Source: Toxorhynchites rutilus septentrionalis
Lineage: Eukaryota > Arthropoda > Insecta > Diptera > Culicidae
Assembly: GCF_029784135.1 (NCBI RefSeq)
Contig: NC_073746.1
Location: forward strand, 104,718,661-104,782,660
Length of the DNA stretch: 64,000 bases
Direction of reading: 5' to 3'
Position numbers and translations under genes: made by a program. The notes under the pieces are model-generated. The model worked only from the letters and a program-made list of their open reading frames with translations. It was not told where the DNA came from and searched no databases. Position 1 is the stretch's first letter. The number at the start of each line of letters is the position of its first letter. Shown in pieces: positions 9,662 through 20,209 of the stretch.

Positions 9662-12013
9662 AAAGGGCCTGGCCGGGTAAGGGAGTAAAAAGTGCCTCCA
9701 AACCAAATCACTAGCGGTATGGCAAATATTGTAGAGGATATTAAATAAGAAATTTTGGCAGTTTTTTTGAATCCCCATGTGTTTTGACATAGGATCTATG
9801 GTGAAAAACGTACTATTTCATTTACTTCACGCCATCCTCAAAAGCTTCGAGATAAAAATTTGAAAAAATACTAAATGTGCATCTCACTACGGTGTATCAA
9901 GAAATATTATCAAAAAAAAAAATTTCATCGGAAATTGAAGTACTAAAAAAAATATAGAAATTCGGAAATTTTTTTTTGGGATTTAGAGTTTCAGTACTAC
10001 TCAAATTCATATTTAAATGTATTCCTACGGCTTTTCTAGATATGTGAGATTTTTTCGAGTGTTGCGCGGTCCAAAAAATATTTTTTTATACTTCCAAAGG
10101 GTCTGCCTTGGTACGGGAGTGAAAAGTGCCCACGAACCAAATCACTAGCTGTATGGAAAATATTGTATATAAAACTTATTAAAACGTATTAAATAAAACA
10201 TTTTTACAGTAGTACCACATATTTGAGTTCTTATATGGTACAACATAGGATCCATGGTGAAAAATGCACCTGTTCGTTTTTTTCAAGCCATCTCCAATAC
10301 CTTTGAGACAAAATAATAAAAAAAATTAAAAATACATCTTGCTAATCAATTATCATCAATATTTTGAAACATTTTTGTCATCAAAAAATCAAATACTAAA
10401 AAAAATTTGCAATTCATTTTTATTTTTATTTTAAATTAAATTTTGTTTATTGTTTATGAAATTCAGTACTACTCTAGTTTGCATTCAAATTTCTTCCTAC
10501 GTCTATTTTAGGTATATGTGATCTTTTTAAGAATTGTTAGTGTTTTTCGCGGTACAAAAAAAATATTTGTATTTTCAGGCATTTCGAAGTTTTGAAAAAA
10601 AATATTACTTTTAGACCCATGTTTACTCTAATTTTTATTCAAAAATTAAAATTCGTATGTGTTGTTTTTCCACATGTAGAGTAATTTTTTCTTTAATTTT
10701 TTTTAAGAGGATTGCGCGAAAAAATTTTTTTTTTTTTGCCTTTGGGCATTTTTAATTTATTTTGAATTTAGAGACCCATTTATATTTATTTAAATTTTGT
10801 TTTTCGTATATCTAAATTTTGCCGGCATATTTATAGCATTGCGCTGAACGTAGATTTTTTTTCTCATTTCTTGAAATATATGAGATCATCTTTACATTGG
10901 ATTTAGATAGTTTACCAAATTCATAGGAGTCAGCAGTACGATAGAGCTCTGTGAGAATAAATAAAGTGTGGAAAGATCATTTGAACTGATGAGAAGAACA
11001 CTTAAAAAAATCCAAATTATTATTGTTTTTTAAATTTTAATCTTACAATTGAAAACCACGAATACAATAAAATAATCGATTTCAAGAAAATAAAAATAAT
11101 AATGCAGACGATGAAGAAAATTATTTTTGTGTCTCGCAATGCCACATGTAGAAACATACACATACGAACGCATTTAAATAAAAATTAAAGCAGAAGCGGG
11201 TTTCAAAGTATTTTTTTTTTCAAAATTACGAAATGCCACAAAATATATAACTTTTTTTTCGTACCGCGTATTTAATTTTTTTTTATTATTAGATTTTTTG
11301 ATGAAAAAAATGTTTGAAGATATTTATCGATACACCTTAGTAAGATGTACTTCCAGTATTTTTCCTTATTTTTGTCTCAAAGCTTTTGAGAATGGCGTGA
11401 AAAAAAACAAAAAGATGCATTTTTCACCATAGATCCTATGGTGTACCATATAAGGACTCAAATATATGGTACTACTGCCAAAATGTTTTATTTAGTACCT
11501 TATACAATATTTCCATACAGACGGTGATTTGGTTTAGGGGCACTTTTTACTTTTTACTTTTACTTTTACAAAGGGTCTGGCTTTGGAAATGTAAAAAAAA
11601 TATTTTTTTGTACCGCGCAACACTGAAAAAAAAATGAAAAAAAATAACACATATCTAGGAAAGCCGTAGGAATACATTTAAATATGAACCCCAAAATTTT
11701 GTTTTCTAAATTTCAATATTTTTTTTAGTATTTAAATTTTTGATAAAAATTGTTTTGATAATTTTTTTTTTTTTGATACACCGTAGTAAGATGCACAATC
11801 GGTATTTTTTTTTAAATTTTTATCTCAACGCTTTTGAGGATGGCGTGTAATTAAAGAAAAAGTACGTTTTTGACTAAAGATCCTATGTCAAACCACATAG
11901 GGATTCAAAAAAACCGCCAAAATTTCTTATTTGATATCCTATATAATATTTGCCATACCGCTAGTGATTTGGTTTGGGGGCACTTTTTACTCCCTTACCC
12001 GGCCAGGCCCTTT
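9662..12013. mobile_element. 2.35-kb two-tier inverted-repeat (foldback-like) element
   Basis: The outer ends are inverted copies: AAAGGGCCTGGCCGGGTAAG at 9662 and its complement ending at 12013. The match continues inward through the segment containing AAATCACTAGCGGTATGGCA and the one containing CATAGGATCTATGGTGAAAA. A second, diverged tier starts near 10096 (AAAGGGTCTGCCTTGGTACG) and is mirrored at about 11340-11578. Each arm thus holds two tandem versions of one ~430-bp unit, and the whole is a palindrome centred near 10.85-10.95 kb. The centre is AT-rich. Short open frames at both ends are the same sequence read from opposite arms, not genes. No clear target duplication was found. Confidence 0.85.
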
Positions 12014-13990
12014 CTCTTCTGGTGGGAACCCCAAACATTTTCTTCTTCGCTAAATTCAATGTTTGATTAACATCGCGATTTTTGAAGCAATTTAATGTCA
12101 AGCAAGACGTGTGAATAGAATATGCTTCACATGGTCAGTCAATTGTATGAGCTCAAATCAGTCAAATTGAATGAATGTCGCAAAACGCTCAAAACAACTC
12201 TCAAGACGCCGTCCGGAAGCGGAAGTTTTTGGGCCGGGAAGTGAGAAATATTTCGGAAAAGGTAAACTTTCAAGTAGAATAATTTAGTCACCCCAATTAG
12301 CATAAATTTCTGCGAAGGTTGTAGGGGTTTCTACCGGATGGAGGAGGTAATCAAAAACAGGACGGCAATAAATCAGTAAACAGCGTTGCGGGCGCGATTA
12401 GGGGAAGACGGGGTAAGACTGTTCCCCTAAGAAAACCAATTTTCATTGAAACGTCCTTCAGGATTTCCCCCTATTTGTTGTACAACATATCATTGGGTAT
12501 CTAATAATCTACTACTAAAAATTGTGTAACTGTTGATTGTATAACTTTTTTTTGCGTTTTTTCAATAATTTTTAAAATGATAAAAAATTGTTTTATATTT
12601 CGCTGGTTGGGTAAGAAGGACCACCCGCGGGGTAAAACGGACCATGACGGGGTAAGACGGAGCGATGCTATTTTCAAACAGTTTAGTCTAGTAAAAATAA
12701 CAGTAACAGTGTTGTCTAAGGTACTAAATATTTAGGGTTGTTCATAAACTACAGACAAACTTCTGAAAGGGCCATCAATACTACAGAAAAAGGCCATCAA
12801 TTACTACAGTCATGAACTTCGATTTCCGACGATGTGATTTTCATGCACTGGATGTAAAACTGATATTGATTAGATTCGACTGCTGCAAAGTACAACAACG
12901 AACGAGTCTGTTGGGGCTTTTTACGAACGACTTTTTGACATTTTTCGCGACAACGTTTCACTCAGAAGGAGGTTTACGCACTAAACCTTCAAGCAACCTT
13001 GGTGGACTGCTGAGCTTCGCCATTTACGTAACCGTTTGCGAAAGGCTCGCAAAAAATACTTCAATTGCAAATCAGACGAAAACAAGAGCATCCTACTTGA
13101 GATTGAAACTCATTACGAAAAATGTCAAATTTCATGCTTCCGTGAGTATGTAAATCGTGTTCAGTCGAGTCTAAAAGAAAATCCGTCGGGTCTCCGGTCG
13201 TTTATGAAAAACCGAAACAAAGATGGATCGATTCCGTTAAATGTTCAGTACAACGACTGCAATGCAATTACAGCTATCGACGCAGCAGATCTATTTGCTG
13301 AGTCTCTGCAAAACGTGATTCCACGGAATATTCTGTTAACTCTCCTGAAAGTACCAGGGATATCCCATGCATTGAAATGCATTTGCCACCAATGACAGTT
13401 ACTCGGCATGACGTACTTGGCGTGCTAAAAGGTCTCGATGCTAGCAAAGGGGCTGGTGCTGATGGTCTACCGCCACCCTTCATAAATGAATGTGCTGATC
13501 TTTACTTTCTCCTATCGCCATGCTATTCAACCGATCACTACAGACATTTTTCCTGATGCGTGGAAAGTTGCCGCTATAGTTCCGATACACAAATCCGGGA
13601 GCATCAACAAAGTTGAGCACTATCGCGGTATTTCCATTTTGTGCTGCATTGGGATAATTTTCGGGAGGATTATCCACGGAGTACTGCTGAGAAATTCGCA
13701 AATACTTATAAGCGAATACCAGCACCGATTTATCAAGAAGCGCTCCACGACATGTTACTTGATGAGTTATATAAATGAAGTGAACAAAGTCATAGAAGAA
13801 AGCGGCCGAGTCGATTCCATCTACGTCAACTTCTCGAAAGCCTTCGATAGAGTTCCACATGAGCTGATGGTCAACAAGATGTCTCGAATGGGATTCCCTT
13901 CATGGGTGACTGAATGGATCCGATCATATCTTACTGATCGTAGAGCTTACGTTAAACTCGGTTCAACCCATTATAAGGAGTTTGCGATTA

Positions 13991-15294
13991 AAGTCTGCTT
14001 CATTTAATATTGGAACACAAACAATTGCGTGTAGTTCAGTCATTTATTAACGAATTCATAATTTGTTTTTCATACAAATGTAGCATTTTCTTTACTCTTT
14101 CATAAAAAAAAAATAAAAAAATAATCCATTGCTGTTTCGAAGAAATTCTCGTACTGTTCCCGTAATACGGCACATTAGGCGGCGCACACCCTTTTCGTCC
14201 ACCGTTTTGGCGATTTGATTCCACCAGTTCTTCATTTGAGTCATGTTCCTAACAAGTTTTCCCTTTGCCTTAAGCCTCCGCTTCGTGATTGCCCAGTATT
14301 TCTCTATCGGCCGGAACTGGGGGCAGTTTGGGGGGTTGAGGTCCTTCGGTATTACGCTGACCCCGTTCGTTGCGTACCATTCCATAACCGTTTTGCTGTA
14401 ATGGCAGCTTGCGAGGTCCGGCCAAAACATTACTGGACGGTCGTGAGCACGAATAAACGGCAGAATCCGTTTCTGTAGGCACTCTTTTTTGTAGACTTCT
14501 GATGTCATTGTCTTGTCAGTGAGAAAGACTTTGGTTTTCTGTCCACAACTGCATATCCCCTGCCAAATCATGTACTTGCGGGCGAATTTATCCGCAAACA
14601 CGAACTTAAATTTTGCAGGTATATCCCCCCGAGCCGTCGCCAAATAAAATTTTTGACCTGGGATTTGCCCAAAGTCCGCCTTCACGTAGGTCTCATCGTC
14701 CATCAGAATACATCCGTCGAACTTGGTCAGCACTTGGTCGTACAGCTTTCGAGCACGGATTCTGGCCACATTGTTCTGCTTCAGCGTCCGATTTGGCTGT
14801 TTGCTGGCTCGGAATGACCTTATTCCTTCCCGGAGACGAATTCGTCGCACCGTACTGTGAGCGGCCTGGAACTTATTGGCCAAATCGCGGTCTGAAAGAT
14901 TGGGATTCCTCTTGACGGCCTTGATGATTTTCCTACGCAGTTTCCGGTCGACAGTTCCACTCCGACGCTTCGAATGCGGCTTCCGAGCCGTCATCAACGT
15001 TTCCTTGTACTGCTTGATAACACGCCATACGGTATTTCTGGGCATTTTAAGCTGTTTAGCTAGCTTAGATGCCGACAACAATGGATTTTCAAGAAAACTG
15101 TGCACAATTTTATCTCTCCGTTCGGCTTCCATGGCGGTTGTTTACAAAATGCTATCGTTTGGTGTTATGACATAAATACATGGTGAAAGGTAATGAATTT
15201 CCCGACACGTGGGTGAAAAATGTTTCCAAATCCGTCCACTAGGAGCGCCACAATGAGCAAAAGAATTTGTTCCAATATTAAATGAAGCAGACTT
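13991..15294 (-). mobile_element. Complete Tc1/mariner DD37E transposon, 1304 bp
   Basis: Terminal inverted repeats of 27 identical bases begin AAGTCTGCTTCATTTAATAT at each end. TA target duplications lie at 13989-13990 and 15295-15296. Deleting the element and one TA restores an open RT reading (F-A-I-T-S-G-V-P-Q-G), so the boundaries are exact. It carries one uninterrupted transposase gene on the minus strand. The identical TIRs and open frame suggest a recent insertion, younger than the retrotransposon it interrupts. Confidence 0.95.
14092..15132 (-). CDS. DD37E transposase (Tc1/mariner superfamily), intact ORF
   Basis: Cut-and-paste transposase of 346 residues that binds its TIRs and inserts at TA. 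The ATG at 15132 fits the family start (MEAERRDKIVHSF). Residues ~5-50 and ~60-110 form two helix-turn-helix units of the paired type (SASKLAKQLKMPRNTVWRVI; DRDLANKFQAAHSTVRRIR). The catalytic triad is D146 in MDDETY, D239 in FWPDLASCHYS and E277 in RPIEKYW, with exactly 37 residues between the last two. A tract near the C-terminus is very rich in Phe and is encoded by an A-run at 14105-14122, a possible slip site, but the frame closes normally at TAA. The family is characteristic of mosquitoes. All three catalytic residues are present, so activity is possible; this is an inference. Confidence 0.95.
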   Translation of the reverse strand: MEAERRDKIVHSFLENPLLSASKLAKQLKMPRNTVWRVIKQYKETLMTARKPHSKRRSGTVDRKLRRKIIKAVKRNPNLSDRDLANKFQAAHSTVRRIRLREGIRSFRASKQPNRTLKQNNVARIRARKLYDQVLTKFDGCILMDDETYVKADFGQIPGQKFYLATARGDIPAKFKFVFADKFARKYMIWQGICSCGQKTKVFLTDKTMTSEVYKKECLQKRILPFIRAHDRPVMFWPDLASCHYSKTVMEWYATNGVSVIPKDLNPPNCPQFRPIEKYWAITKRRLKAKGKLVRNMTQMKNWWNQIAKTVDEKGVRRLMCRITGTVREFLRNSNGLFFYFFFMKE

Positions 15295-16109
15295 TACTTC
15301 CGGTGTGCCACAGGGAAGTACATTGGGACCCCTTCTCTTTGTTCTGTTCGTGAATGACCTGTGTCTACGACTGCGATCAGAATTGCTTGTTTGCGGATGA
15401 TCTGAAGATATACCAGACCATCACTTCAGCTCTCGGCTGTTGCGCCCTCCTAGCCAATATCAATGAACTGCTGCGCTGGTGTTCTAATAACGGTATGGAG
15501 ATAAATATTGATAGACGAAAATAATCTCCTTCACACGTAGACAGTCGTTCATTCGCTTCGACTATAGTACAAACTCGGTCTCCCTTGAGCTTGTAAACTC
15601 TATTCGTGATCTTGATGTGATAATTGATAGCAAGCTGCAGTTCAACGAGCACATAGCATGATACGGCCAAAGCGTTTACAGTTCTTGGATTTTTAAAACG
15701 TAGTACGCAGTTCTTCACCGATGTGTATGCTCTAAAGGCCTTGTACTGTTAGCTTGTGCGAAGCATATTGGAATATGCTGTCCCGGTGTGGGATCCATAC
15801 TATACAGTACAGTATATGAAAATTGAAACAGTCCAAAAATGTTTCCTGCGCTACCGCTCTACGCCAGCTACCGTGGAGGGACGGTTCCAGACATCCGATC
15901 GCTGTAAATTAATCGACCTTGAAACACTTGCATCCAGACGGACTAAATTGCGACGACTGTTCGTGTTTGACCTGCTGACAGCTAACATAGACTGCTCGTC
16001 TTTTCTTCAAAATGTCAACATAACTGTACCTCATCGTCGACTACGTAACCCGCTTTTTCTTTCGCTCCCTACGAGTAGAACGACGTATGGATACTACAAT
16101 ACTTTTTAG

Positions 16110-16893
16110 CAGGGCCCGAAATCTTCGAAGGTGAAAAATGAGGACCGACTCTACTCCCAGAAGCTTCGCTTCGACTAGAACTGCTCCGGCAGTCGCCGCC
16201 AACAAAAAATGACTTGACTAGCGCTGACTAGTGAGGATGACTGGTGAACTAGTCCAGTCAGTGGTTATTTTAAGTGAGTCGACTAATGAATACAAATCTG
16301 CCTCTTCATTCAACTGACTTCAATCCACATTTCCATTTCCCCCTGATACTAATTTTGTACCCGCATACGCACGTCCATATAAAGAGGAACGAAAACTTGA
16401 TTCCTGATGCAAAAAAGTAGTTACGCCATCAATGGACGGTTTTTTTTCTACCCATCGTGAACTCAAAACAACGAACTTAGACATTTATCAAGTATGCTAT
16501 AAAGGTCCTCGTATTAGTATTAGTTAATATTAGGCGTGCAAAATAGCGCACACACACACTGCACGCTATTTTATACGTGTGAGTAGTTTTGGTGTACGCT
16601 ACAAAAAAATCTTGCTCACCTGTAGCGTTTGTCAAACCACGGTGAACTCAAACAACGATGCATGCAAACGTGTATGGGAGAGAGAGAGATGAGGACGATT
16701 TGACTGGGAAGAATGGAATGATATAGTCGAGTCGGTAGAGGGAGATAGCGACTAAACGCCCGACTGACTGTTCAGTCGTTTTGGCGAAGAAACTGCGTGA
16801 AGAGCCAAAAGTCATTTACCGACTGACTATGGATAGAGTCAGTCGGTGAGTCAGCCGACTATCCTCAGTAGACTATGACTATGTCGAGCCCTG
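16110..16893. mobile_element. hAT-type MITE, 784 bp
   Basis: The ends are short imperfect inverted repeats: CAGGGCCCGA at 16110 and TCGAGCCCTG at 16893. They are flanked by an exact 8-bp target duplication CTTTTTAG (16102-16109 and 16894-16901). An 8-bp duplication and CAGGG ends are typical of hAT elements. The interior is built of many direct and inverted GACTGACT/AGTCAGTC words (16150-16320 and 16680-16880), giving strong self-complementarity. No transposase is present. It sits in the 3' end of the retrotransposon's last coding segment. Confidence 0.88.
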
Positions 16894-17099
16894 CTTTTTA
16901 GGAATGTTTGAAAGATTTTAATAGTATTAGTGCAGTGTTCGAATTCAAAATAAATAAAGCTGTTTTTAAACTAAGACTTAAGAATATAGGTTAAGATGTA
17001 GTCTGTGTGAAAAAAATTTAAAACGAAATAAATAAATTTAAAAAAAATATATTCCACGTGCAGAGTTTTACAAATAATCGTGAAAAATTTACCAAATTA

Positions 17100-17640
17100 T
17101 CGGAATCTATAACGACGTTATTCGACGACTTCCTTATGTACTTTTGGGCATTTGTGTGTAAAGAGACGAGCAAAGAGATGGTATTTTATTTGATATGAAA
17201 ATCCTTCAATATCACGACGTATGGCGCTTTTACCCCGCCGAAAGTGGACCGTCTTCCCCCCAGAGCACGTTTTGCATTATTTTGCACTTTTCACGCTTTT
17301 TCTATTACATTTTACATACCTTTTAACGCAGAAAGAACCGGAATAATCTGCTGAAGGATTGGGACACTGACAATCAACTGAATACACAGTTTTTGCTGGA
17401 AAAATACTTATTTTGTTTGCCTTGACAATTAGATCGCTTGCAGATCGCAATGGACGAAATCTTTGTCTTGTTTTCAATTTTTATACTTCGTGCGCTCAAG
17501 CGTTGCCAAGTATTTCGAAACGACAAAAATAGGCTAATCATGCTTCTTGCGTAACGTATTTGCCAAAAAACTGAGAATTTCTTATAAAACTAGAAGTGGC
17601 CCGTCTTATCCCGCCGGGCGGTCTTACCCCGTCTTCCCCT
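17100..17640. other. Right part of the GGGGAAGACGG element, no gene
   Basis: AT-rich interior followed by sub-terminal repeats of the outer TA-flanked element (ACCCCGCC near 17233 and 17610). The open frame at 17277-17477 (minus) has no recognisable motif. Confidence 0.4.
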
Positions 17641-17984
17641 ACAACTTTGTTAGAGGCGTCGTGAAATTGTTGCATCTGCACTTAGCGGTGGGGTTTCGAT
17701 GGAAGATATATGAATACCATCAAGAGTGGTTGATTATAAACAAGATCAAACCCTTAGATGAAGTATCATTGCCTTTGTGTACAGTAGAAATATGTCTCCG
17801 ATCAAATTTTCATTTATCGATTGTGAACGTGCGCTTAAAGCAAAGTAAGTAAATAATTATACAGGATCCATCAAATTTGGCAATTTCTGTGAGGAACTCT
17901 ACATCTTCGTAACGAATAATGTAACAATAATGCAGAATAATTCATGGTATGAATAAAAACTGTATACATTCAAAAAAACTCACT

Positions 17985-18095
17985 ACAAACTTCTGCCCCA
18001 TCCACCGTATTCTCCAGATTTTGCCCCGTGCGACTTTTTTTTTGCTTCCAAACTTGAAAAAGTCACTCGCCGGGCAGAAATTGGGTGTAAAGACA
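17985..18095 (+). pseudogene. Mariner transposase fragment, ~35 codons
   Basis: The plus strand contains LLPHPPYSPDFAPCDFFFAS followed by KLEKV, the region around the third catalytic Asp (here present) of a mariner transposase. The frame is maintained only briefly past the poly-T run at 18038-18046. The nucleotide sequence parallels the fragment at 5527-5815, so both come from one subfamily. Neither end of the original transposon is visible. Confidence 0.8.
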
Positions 18096-18693
18096 TTGGT
18101 CATTTAAGCAATTGTGCATACTTGAAATCTTCAAGAAAGAATAAGACTACTTTTTTAGAATGGCCAAAATTTCCTATTTTATTTTTTACAAAAATTAAGA
18201 ACTCAACAAAAGCAATAACATCTACAAAATTCTAGTCAAAAGATGAAATGTAGGAAATTGTAGGAATTTTAGTAAAACAATACCAGAAACATTTTTGAAA
18301 AATGAATTTTAATTTCTAAAATATTTTTTTTTCAATTATTTTTTTTTAATTCGTTCGATATTTTTCAATGAAAACAAAAATAATTTTACGATACATTTTA
18401 TTCTCTAACTAACATTTTGTAGGTCTTAAAGTGTTAAGATTTTGACGTAAGACTACGTCTTTCATTCCTATACCGGGGTGTAAAATCAAAGTTTCGAAAA
18501 CGAAAGCGTTACGCCGGAGACCGAGATTTTGAGCGTTAATAGCTCCTAAACAACTGAACGAAATGGTATGATAAACACTTCATTCGAAAGATAAAATGTC
18601 TACGCGTTCTATACTTGTTACTTTCTGATCCAAAAACTTGTTTCAATAGTCTTAAATTTGCTTTCAAAACAGGCTATTGAAATCACCAATCGG

Positions 18694-18729
18694 TATATAA
18701 GCGAGCGCCGCTCGGAAATCCACTCAGTT
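18694..18729 (+). promoter_or_regulatory. Candidate pol II core promoter: TATA box plus arthropod Inr
   Basis: TATATAAG (18694-18701) is followed by TCAGTT (18724-18729). The distance from the first T of the TATA box to the Inr A (18726) is 32 bases, the spacing expected for an arthropod TATA/Inr promoter. No DPE is obvious. Transcription would run rightward into the repeat array. The spacing is seen directly; promoter activity is inferred. Confidence 0.5.
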
Positions 18730-18889
18730 CTAATTGAACAGCGATTGGAGCCTGTTTGTGCACCTTAGGCCAGAAGGGAATCCATCAGGAGGAGAGTGAT
18801 GCCACAAACGGTTCCCCGGGAAGATCTCGAAGCAGCCGCTACACACACACATACACGCGCGAAATTCTTTCCGTTTGGATGCCATTGAG

Positions 18890-20085
18890 CATCGAGAAAG
18901 ATCCGGAAATTAATCTGCCAGTTCCTCTGGGAATTTAAAAATACATTCATGTGAAAGAGTTTATTTGAATGTTTTCTAAACATGTAACACTGTGACCAAA
19001 TATGTTTCAATCAAGTGCTATTAACAGATGGTTATCGAGTTAGCATTAACCACTGGTTGGCTTCCAGTATCGAGGAAAATGTGGAAATATCCAAACGTTA
19101 CTGAAAATAATCTGCCAGTTCCTCTGGAAATTTAAAAATACATTCATGTGAAAGAGTTTATTTGAATGTTTTCTATCCATGTAACACTGTGACCAAATAC
19201 ATTTGGTTTTGTGATTTTCAATCAATCGCAATTAACAGGATAGCTTCTGAAGATTATTCTTCCCCATCAGTAGGATATTTCCGTATCCAATATTGTATGC
19301 GCCCGCAATCGATTATTGTTCAGTCGCCGAAAGTTCCGAGCTCAGAGAGTTCATTCCCCTCTAGTTTGCCTTCCAAATTGCCATCGTAAACCACGCCTTC
19401 TCTTGATTCAATCACGCACAGAAAGCATACTTTAGCGATATTCTGGTGGTGAGACGCATTCATTTTTCGTGAGGACATCGACAAGACAACATCGTTGCTG
19501 AGGGTGCTGGACGGCGAAGGATCGAGATCTGCCCTGAAACGTAAGCAGTTTGTTTGAAACTGTGAGGGAGCACAGAGAAGCCGATCCTTCGGGAGAAGAG
19601 AAGGTGACCATCGAAGCAGCCGCAACACATACACATACACGCACGGAATTCTTTCCGTTGGGATGCCGTGCAGCATCGAGAGAGATCCGGAAAATAATCT
19701 GCCAGTTCCTCTAGGAATTTAAAAATACATTCATGTGAAAGAGTTTATTTGAATGTTTTCTATCCATGTAACATTGTGACCAAATATGTTTCAATCAAGT
19801 GCTATTAACAGATGGTTATCGAGTTAGCATTAACCACTGGTGGGCTTTCAGTATCGAGAAAAATGTGGAAATATCTAATCGTTACTGAAAATAATCTGCC
19901 AGTTCCTCTCAGAATTTAAAATTAAATTCATGTGAAAGAGTTTGTTTTAATGTTTTCTATCCATGTAACACTGTGACCAAATACATTTGGTTTTGTGATT
20001 TTTCAATCAATCGCAATTAGCAGGATAGCTTCTGAAGATTATTCTTCCCCATCAGTAGGATATTTACGTATCCAATATTGGATGC
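18890..20085 (+). repeat. Higher-order tandem repeat, two 784-bp units each holding two ~197-bp subunits
   Basis: The word AATCTGCCAGTTCCTCT starts at 18912, 19109, 19696 and 19893. Spacings are 197, 587 and 197, so an A-B pair was duplicated at a period of 784. Subunit A continues with ATTAACAGATGGTTATCGAG and subunit B with AGGATAGCTTCTGAAGATTA. Each A-B pair is preceded by a related segment with CGAAGCAGCCGC and a short CA-rich run. Confidence 0.8.
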
Positions 20086-20209
20086 ATAAAACCTTGTGCC
20101 TGCAACGTAACGCTCTCGTTTTCGAAGTTCTCCAAATATTCTTTCATTCAGAATGAATTCATATTCAACTTCAAACAAATGATCTCTAAATCAACGATAG
20201 TCCTACGTC

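Larger units (their letters stand above)
12812..17050 (+). pseudogene. Jockey/CR1-like non-LTR retrotransposon, 5'-truncated, with two insertions
   Basis: Only the second half of ORF2 remains. In order I see a pre-RT linker (PWWTAELRHLRNRLRKARKK at ~12990-13060, shifted relative to its neighbours), RT block FPDAWKVAAIVPIHKSG and the block EHYRGISIL, YVNFSKAFDRVPHELM (catalytic Asp), then SGVPQGSTLGPLLFVLFVND, the FADD box at 15390-15401, and a C-terminus with PHRRLRNPLFL. Several frameshifts separate these. It is cut exactly at the residues before SGVPQG by a DD37E transposon (13991-15294) and again by a hAT MITE (16110-16893) at the end of the ORF. The 3' end is AT-rich with AATAAA-like words to ~17050. 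The endonuclease domain is missing. Clade assignment is tentative. Confidence 0.85.
12401..17639. mobile_element. TA-flanked inverted-repeat element (MITE-like) enlarged by nested insertions
   Basis: Perfect 19-bp terminal inverted repeats, GGGGAAGACGGGGTAAGAC at 12401-12419 and its complement at 17621-17639, are flanked by TA on both sides (12399-12400, 17640-17641). Sub-terminal copies of the same word (GGGGTAAAACGGACC, GGGGTAAGACGGAGC) lie at 12608-12670, with complements near 17229-17260 and 17600-17620. Without its inserts the element would be about 0.9-1.0 kb. It has no transposase, so it would need one in trans. Its interior is now filled by a jockey/CR1-like retrotransposon. Confidence 0.85.
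18444..20209 (+). mobile_element. Palindrome-ended element with internal higher-order repeat
   Basis: Both ends carry the family palindrome (GACGTAAGACTACGTC at 18444 and the degenerate ACGATAGTCCTACGTC at 20194). A further inverted pair sits inside them: GTTTCGAAAACGAAAGCGTT near 18492 and its complement (AACGCTCTCGTTTTCGAA) near 20109. The interior has a core promoter match (18694-18729) and a duplicated ~784-bp unit. A related partial copy in reverse orientation lies at 54340-55033. No long ORF is present; 19432-19644 and 18765-19010 on the minus strand are paralogous short frames inside the repeat and are unlikely to be coding. Confidence 0.65.

Noticed and set aside
9605..12070. Two similar short proteins at the ends of the palindrome
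   Set aside because: They are the same terminal inverted repeat read from both arms, not paralogous genes.
14215..15175. Plus-strand open frames (14215-14478, 14613-14915, 14876-15175)
   Set aside because: Antisense to the intact DD37E transposase, whose motifs and codon structure are clear on the minus strand.
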